Origin: Neolentinus lepideus HHB14362 ss-1 | Taxonomy: Eukaryota; Basidiomycota; Agaricomycetes; Gloeophyllales; Gloeophyllaceae | Length of the DNA: 64,000 bases | Reading direction: 5' to 3' | NCBI GenBank assembly: GCA_001632425.1 | Contig: KV425607.1 | Span: 63,969 to 127,968, forward strand | Part shown: in pieces, positions 58,588-64,000 of the stretch | How the letters are laid out: each line of letters opens with the position of its first letter | Numbering within the stretch: position 1 is the first letter of the stretch | Position numbers and translations under genes: made by a program | Notes under the pieces: generated by a model | The model's input: only the letters and a program-made list of their open reading frames with translations | The model's database searches: none | What the model was told of the DNA's origin: nothing

Positions 58588-59834
58588 ATGAGTTGGTCGG
58601 GGTGAGCCTTACTAGTGGAAATCGAACAGGACTAGCGTTAAAGCATGTGTATCAGGTTCAAGAAGTCTATGAACAGGGCGGGAACTACGGTTAGCAGCAT
58701 CACCTGCCACATCGATGTTCTCATGTCCGACTGAGGATATTCTAGCTCCTGCAAAAGACGGGTCAGATCGAGCGCACAGTAGACAGGGAGTTTGCTGATG
58801 AGGAGGCCAAGTTCAAGATGTACGTTCTTGCCTGCTGTACTCGCTTGGCAGTGAGATTGAGCGCCAGGAAGCTTCGAGAAGGAGTGCGGGCAGCTGCAGA
58901 AGGATAGCAAGGCGTACTTGGATGCCATGCGAGGTACGTTCTAGATGAAGTTGAGCTTGGACGGACTGTTGACAGTTTGTGTCATGCAGCCATGACTGCG
59001 GCTCAGACCCGTATAGCAGAGACGCTCGACGTCTTCTACGGTTCTGCTGACCAAGTGTCCGAAGGGGCCATGGCAGCCCACGCATACAAGATGTCTGTGG
59101 ACGATTTAGACACCGGGATAGGAAGAGAGTTGGTGGGGTTCATCCTCCCTTCTGCCACGGTGTCCGTGCCTTACGTACCAACTCGCGCAGGACGCACCAT
59201 ACCGCACTACGATTCTTGAGCCCTTAGGCAAGATGAATGCCTACTTCCCCATTGTCAACGAGCACATCACCAAGCGGAACAAGAAGGTGCGTTTTGAGTC
59301 TGTATTTGGCGGGAGAATCCTTGACCAAGGGAGCATTTAGTTACTAGACTACGACGCTGCGCGCAGCAAAATGCGCAAACTAATCGACAAACCCAGCGAA
59401 GATCCCACTAAGCTCCCTAAGGTACCTTCTCTTCTTCTAGCTACCGCTCTTTCACGCCATTTATTCCACTACCTCATCCAGGCCCAGCAAGAACACGACG
59501 ACGCCAAGGAAGTCTTCGACATGCTCAACGACCAGCTCATCTCCGAGCTCCCGCAGCTGCTCGACCTCCGCGTGCCGTTCTTCGACCCCAGCTTCGAGGC
59601 GATGATCCGGATGCAGTGCAAGTTCGCAGAGGAGGGGTATGAGAAACTGAGTGGCGTGCAACGGTGCGTTATCCTCATTTACCTGTTGAAATCTCGTCAC
59701 GAACAATGATCACTGGTTGCAGGTATTTCGCGGATGGTGTGAGAGACGACTACGCGGCAGGTCAGCTAGATGCGCAGGTTGAGGGCGTCCTACAAGAGAT
59801 GCGGGAGCTCTCGATATGTGGGGCTGCGTCGTGA
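58588..59834 (+). CDS. RVS161: BAR-domain protein, RVS161/Hob3 type
   Basis: The product opens MSWSGFKKSMNRAGTTLLQK, the hallmark start of fungal RVS161/Hob3, and continues TGQIERTVDREFADEEAKFK, ECGQLQKDSKAYLDAM, RAMTAAQTRIAETLDVFYG, APYRTTILEP, KLLDYDAARSKMRKLIDKPS, QLISELPQLLDLRVPFFDPS and YFADGVRDDY, ending QMRELSIC-like (EMRELSICGAAS). These proteins form a banana-shaped dimer that senses or bends membrane during endocytosis and cell fusion, with an RVS167 partner. Exons are clear except between the third (from 58746) and fourth: the usual EE.KFKxLEKE block cannot be joined in phase with ordinary splice sites near 58819-58870, except through a 35-nt intron that would insert seven residues. 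A one-base frame problem is possible. Total length about 260 aa. Confidence 0.88.
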
Positions 59835-60076
59835 GAAGACGATCCCCCCTTGGATTATTGATATCGGATCGGAAAAATCGCATTGTATAACTGGACTACA
59901 TTACTATCCGCCCTGTTTCGTTCTGTTGCTACTATGGAGGGCTCAGAATCTGCATATTAATGTCTGTAACTACTCCCTACGTAGCGTGAAAGGGGTGGCG
60001 AATCTATCCTACACACGACTGACAACGCAGCGGATATCAATACAAATAAAATAGACAATACAACAAACGACCCCTC

Positions 60077-61523
60077 TTAAGAAAACACGTAATCATAGAG
60101 TGACCTCGGTCGCCCGTCACTAGCCACTTCGCCCGTCACCTTCTTGACCTCCTTCCGCGAGACCACCCTCCTGCCTGCTCTACGAGCTGGGGACGGAGAC
60201 GAGCCCGACCTCGCTCTGTGGGTAGGCGAGGACCAGCTGGACGTGACGCTCCTGAAGGCCCTGGTGCGGACTGCCAAGGGAGTCCTATCAGGTTTCTCCA
60301 CACCGAGGGGCGGCGAGATGACCAGATTCGACATTTCTCGCTCCACATCCGCCTCTGCCTCACGATCCGAGTCCCCACCGATGACGGACCATCCGTCGTC
60401 CATGACCGGCTCTAGGGCGACAATGGCAGGTGAACTGGGGACAGATGCTTCAGTGATTGCTTCCAGCCCACTAAGCCCACGGCCAGGAGTCGGGCCCTCG
60501 ACGTCGGAGTCAGCAACAGAGTCCCGGTCGGACTGGGAGAACTCAAAGTCGGACGAGACGTCCGAGGCGGAGAGGTCCGTCACGGGCGGCGTGTACATGC
60601 GCGCCTTGGCGACGTGGTCCGGGCGCGTGACATTCGGCCGCAGGAGGTGCGTGAGGCGCTGGCTGGAGGTGTCTTTGCCTGCGACAGACGAGACGGTTGA
60701 AAATTACACAGCGGTTCGCTCGGTGGCAGCGCGGCACTTACTGAAGCTGACGACCTCGTGATACCGCGCGCAGCAGTGAACGACGTACCTCGCGAACGCG
60801 TCGTCCGCGATCGCCCACACCAGCTCGAGCGGCGTGCGCGACACCTCCCTAATGCTCTCAATCCCGCCCACGGCCGCTCCTGGCAGCTCCAGCCCGCACT
60901 CACCACTCACCTGCGAGGTGATCATGACCCCTCCATGTTCCAGCCAGTCGACGATCTCGTCCTCTATTACGCTTACGAGGTACTGTGCGCGGCCACCCGC
61001 CTTGCGCAGGTCACGGCGCATACCCTTGAGGCTCAGCGAGAAGCGGCCAGCATTCGCGGAGAGCGGGTCGTGTGATGGCATCGGGGATTCAGGAACGTGA
61101 GTGTTGCGCGAGAGGTAGGCGGGGAGTGGTTCGGGGAAAGTGGAGTGCACGGAGGGAGCGGGGATGGAGAGGTCCTTCTTTGCGGCCAGCACTACGTGCG
61201 GGTTGCCCGTAAAGCGGGCTAACGCGGATATAGTAATAAGGACCTAAGCTGCTGAAAATCCTTGATCAAAGCAGGATAGTGCACAGACCGTTCTCCTTCC
61301 GCCTTATCCACCGTTTACCCTCCTTATCATCTCTACTCCTCCGTTTCGATGCTAAGGCGGGGGCATGGGCCTGCGCTGAAGGTATCTCCACACGCAAGTG
61401 GGCAAAACGGTCCGAAATACCTTGGTTTCGAAGGATCGAGGGGAAGGACATTGGTACAGGCCCTTCACTCTTGACCAAGGTTGCTGTTTCTGCACTGGCA
61501 GCAGGCTCCATGTTGGCCGCCAT
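60077..61523 (-). CDS. R3H-associated-like fungal protein (437 aa)
   Basis: Three exons (61523-61289, 61218-60742, 60678-60077), introns 70 and 63 bp, in phase, 437 aa. The start was chosen at ATG 61523 because it has a strong context (CCACCATGG); the frame is open 73 codons further upstream. The block RRKENARFTGNPHVV near residue 75 resembles the N-terminal domain found before R3H domains (R3H-associated). A second conserved-looking block, RFSLSLKGMRRDLRK, is followed by SIREVSRTPLELVWAIADD and FARYVVHCCARYHEVVSFSK, then LTHLLRPNVTRPD. The C-terminal 150 residues are Ser/Asp-rich and disordered. Assignment is tentative; nucleic-acid binding would follow if correct. Confidence 0.65.
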
Positions 61524-62070
61524 GGTGGAGATGCTTGGTAAATATGCGTCGGTAGGAGCGGTGTATGCCTCAGTTATTGCGAGCGAGTGGGGGTAGCGCA
61601 GGAGGGTTGAGGAGGGCTCTTGAAGGAGACGCCTTTGGGTGAGCTCACGGCGTAACGGCCCCGATATCCGGCTCAGGCGGAATTTGACTGCCGGAGACTC
61701 ATCCGGAGTCACTCTGCTGATCCGTTGACACAACGCCTCCAAGAAATGCGCACCGTTATTTTCTTTGCGTTCTGGTCATTGCGAGTATCCTCACCTATTG
61801 CCACCGTAATGCCAGTCCTACCTCTGGAACTAAAGTATTACCATCACCTAGTGTATGTACTTAGGCGTAGGTGTGGAATTGAAGCGACTTCACTAATTAA
61901 TGTTGCAAGGCCATAGCTGAAATTTGAAATCTTGTCCAAGGCTACGCTGATATTAATACTCATTCACCCATACAAGAAGCCATTATCGTACAACGCCTTT
62001 ACAAACCGACACAGGGGTATACGACGACTACGACCGCACACCGACAACACCGACATCTACATCCTCTAAC
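61524..62070. other. Intergenic, 5' region of R3H-like gene and 3' region of secreted-protein gene
   Basis: 547 bp. The left 220 bp is an open extension of the first exon of the R3H-like gene and may be 5' untranslated. No other gene. Confidence 0.5.
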
Positions 62071-63093
62071 TCACAATAGCATTGATCCTCCCGGCAGGTT
62101 CGAAGGCACAATCTTTCTCGCAAACGGAGGCAACTCCCCATCCTCGGTGCGCTTCCTCGTACCCTTGATCAACCCCTCCGAGCCAGGACGGACATACGGC
62201 GCATGATTTTGGGTAGAAGGTAAGTTACCGGCCATGTTCACTGCCCGCTCCTCCGCAGCTGGACTTCCAGTACTCTGAGCTTGAGCTTGGGCAGGGGTAG
62301 TTCCATTGCCGTTAGAATAGTCTGCGTTATGCACTTGCCTTGCGTGGGCTTTGATTGGCAGAGAGCGTAAGTCGGTGGCCGACGCTGAGACAGTCGCCGT
62401 GAGGGACCCGGAAATAGATGAACTCTTCGGCTTCTCAGCACGAGGCATGAAAGAGTCATGCGCACCCGCAGAGGGCGAGTCGTGGGTATCCGACGGTAGC
62501 GATGATTCAATGGCTTCGGCAGTAGACGTGGGATCAGGGAAGCAGGTCGTCTCAGGAATCCCGGGTACCACCACATTCACATCGGGCTTGCTGGCACGGC
62601 GGGAGAGATTGGTGTGGCGACGAACGCGAGATCCAACGTCGTCGTGACGTACAGCAGCGTTGGCAGTGGGATGAGCTTCAGCAGCAATATTAGCACCTGC
62701 CGCAGTGATCGTTACACCAGGACCATGGGAAGAAGAGCCCTCGTGAGGATGCTGTAACCGAGTGTCGTGCTGAGCGTGAGACCTGTCGTCATTTGGACGA
62801 GAAGACGGCGTAACTTGGAGAACAAGGTGTGTCGGAGTTTCATTTGCGCGCGGGAGGGAGGGCGGGTGATCAAGTATACCGGTCGGACCTGCGACGCCAG
62901 AAGAGCCACCGCTTGAGGAAGAGGCTTCCGCTTCACGACCCTTCGTATTGTGACCTTGATGAGAGGGATAGTGTGAATCCTGTGCATGGATAGAAACATC
63001 TATAGACGACGTCGGCGTCACGTTAGACATAGGACCGGCGAGGATAGTTGCAGCCCAAGTGAGCGCAGCAATGCCATAGATGTGACGGCGCAT
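62071..63093 (-). CDS. Secreted Ser/Thr/His-rich protein with dibasic sites (340 aa)
   Basis: Intronless, 340 codons. Starts MRRHIYGIAALTWAATILAG, a classic signal peptide (basic n-region, hydrophobic core, AG end near residue 20). The mature part is low in aromatic residues and rich in Ser, Thr, His, Pro and Ala, without a known domain. Two basic clusters (SRVRRHT and LSRRASK near residues 155-168) and a KGTRKRTED site near the C-terminus could be cut by a Kex2-type protease. A TATA box lies 106 nt upstream. It could be a cell-wall-associated or matrix protein, or a precursor of secreted peptides; I cannot decide. Confidence 0.8.
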   Translation of the reverse strand: MRRHIYGIAALTWAATILAGPMSNVTPTSSIDVSIHAQDSHYPSHQGHNTKGREAEASSSSGGSSGVAGPTGILDHPPSLPRANETPTHLVLQVTPSSRPNDDRSHAQHDTRLQHPHEGSSSHGPGVTITAAGANIAAEAHPTANAAVRHDDVGSRVRRHTNLSRRASKPDVNVVVPGIPETTCFPDPTSTAEAIESSLPSDTHDSPSAGAHDSFMPRAEKPKSSSISGSLTATVSASATDLRSLPIKAHARQVHNADYSNGNGTTPAQAQAQSTGSPAAEERAVNMAGNLPSTQNHAPYVRPGSEGLIKGTRKRTEDGELPPFARKIVPSNLPGGSMLL

Positions 63094-63198
63094 GTTGTAG
63101 TCGCTTCGTAAAGGTCGTAAAAAAGAGAGTGGTCCCTAGACTGTGGTGGTGATAGTCTGTGGTGAAGAGGGTTGGAAAACGAACGGGCGACGTTCGAC

Positions 63199-63206
63199 TA
63201 TTTATA
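63199..63206 (-). promoter_or_regulatory. TATA box of the secreted-protein gene
   Basis: TATAAATA on the - strand, 106 nt upstream of the ATG at 63093. A strong TATA is less common on housekeeping promoters and fits a regulated gene. Confidence 0.6.
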
Positions 63207-64000
63207 TGTTCGCGGTGGCTGACAGGCGAGCTGCCAAATGACGCGCGTTATTTGGTTGTGCTTGCCACAATGGTAGACGCCGGCGGTCGAGAGCCTCCTT
63301 CACATAACACGCATTGACAGCTTCTGTGGCTTGCAATATATAGACTATATCAACTCTATAGGAGCGCTTCTACGTGGTGATTTTATGAACTTGCATTCCA
63401 CGCTGGGGAACCGGTTGTGTCATCACGGTCAGACATGAACGAATCCAATTTTTCAAGCTTCAAAACCACCGGTCGCTACAGATCATCAGGCCCGATTTTG
63501 GGCGGTGAGAAGACTAGTCAAAGTTAGACGAATATAACCGCCTTCGATATCTTAGACAAAAAAAGCATGTCAAAGTAAGTTGATTTGAATAGCGGACGTC
63601 TTCTAAAGCGCTGTAGACTAAGTATCCAAGCTCACGAATGTATTCCTAATCGAACTTGGTACGACGCGCATATATTCAGTCCTCGTGCTGCACTCGCCAC
63701 GGGCTTAATGCCGTGTTAACTCTTGCATCGTTCGTCTGTCTCCGTTCACCCAGAGGCTACCCACCTCGAAGGAAGGTAGGTCTTATTGCCTAGGATACGA
63801 AAATGAAAACGAGAACCATTTGACGTGCTTGCCTGAAGTTGATTTGAGTTCTCACAGCATCCATTGTCGGACGATCTTGGTGGCACTGAGCTTTGCATAT
63901 AGATCACCACAGGACAGTGCAGGGGGGTGGATAAACGCCCCTTCCAATGGACGTGCTGATTCCCATTGGCATGCTCGTAGTCCACTGCCTTCGGCGTTCG
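63207..64000. other. Right-end intergenic sequence
   Basis: About 800 bp to the window edge. A frame at 63746-63985 (-, 79 codons) has no domain. Nothing else recognised. Confidence 0.5.

Noticed and set aside
1..64000. tRNA, rRNA, CRISPR or transposase genes
   Set aside because: I looked for T-loop signatures, repeated spacers and transposase or reverse-transcriptase motifs by eye and found none that hold up; a dedicated scan could still find a tRNA I missed.

Overview
This is nuclear DNA of a filamentous basidiomycete, most likely an agaricomycete. The evidence is genes split by many 46-80 bp GT-AG introns, an agaricomycete-style F-box gene, a fused fungal betaine-lipid synthase, a LIM-RhoGAP, a chitin synthase with a long disordered head, and several lineage-type orphan genes. 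I rebuilt exon structures by hand from splice sites and checked that reading phase is kept. They are predictions, not transcript-supported models.

Layout. 1-10.7 kb holds three DUF4246 genes (one cut by the window edge, one complete on -, one complete on +) around a BTB gene and an F-box gene. A direct repeat (about 1-485 and 3521-4027) shows that two of the DUF4246 genes arose by duplication that included their promoter. 11-32.6 kb is a conserved housekeeping block: KTI12 (tRNA modification), a LIM-LIM-C1-RhoGAP regulator, BTA1 (phosphorus-free betaine lipid), a divergent CFA/coclaurine-type methyltransferase, an ELL-type elongation factor and a DUF3533/SNG1-like membrane protein. 32.6-44.5 kb is a gene-poor, pseudogene-rich island. 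44.5-63 kb is again gene-dense: a large coiled-coil protein, chitin synthase, a flavin amine/L-amino-acid oxidase, MDM31 (mitochondrial inner membrane), RVS161/Hob3-type BAR protein, an R3H-associated-like protein and a small secreted Ser/Thr-rich protein.

The most unusual content is in the island. Three intact genes and one decayed copy, all on the - strand between 33.3 and 40.2 kb, encode stand-alone double-stranded-RNA-binding domains of only 76-88 residues. All four keep a central exon of exactly 117 nt, and the three intact copies have a TATA box at a near-constant distance. None is a longer RNA enzyme. A heavily decayed tannase/feruloyl esterase pseudogene lies next to them. The cluster looks like a local birth-and-death family of dsRBD microproteins; a role in RNA silencing or its regulation is a hypothesis only.

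Other features of interest are the BTA1/methyltransferase head-to-head pair, which could be co-regulated lipid-modifying enzymes; a GC-AG intron; micro-exons of 10 and 14 nt; and an apparent frame problem in the BAR gene.
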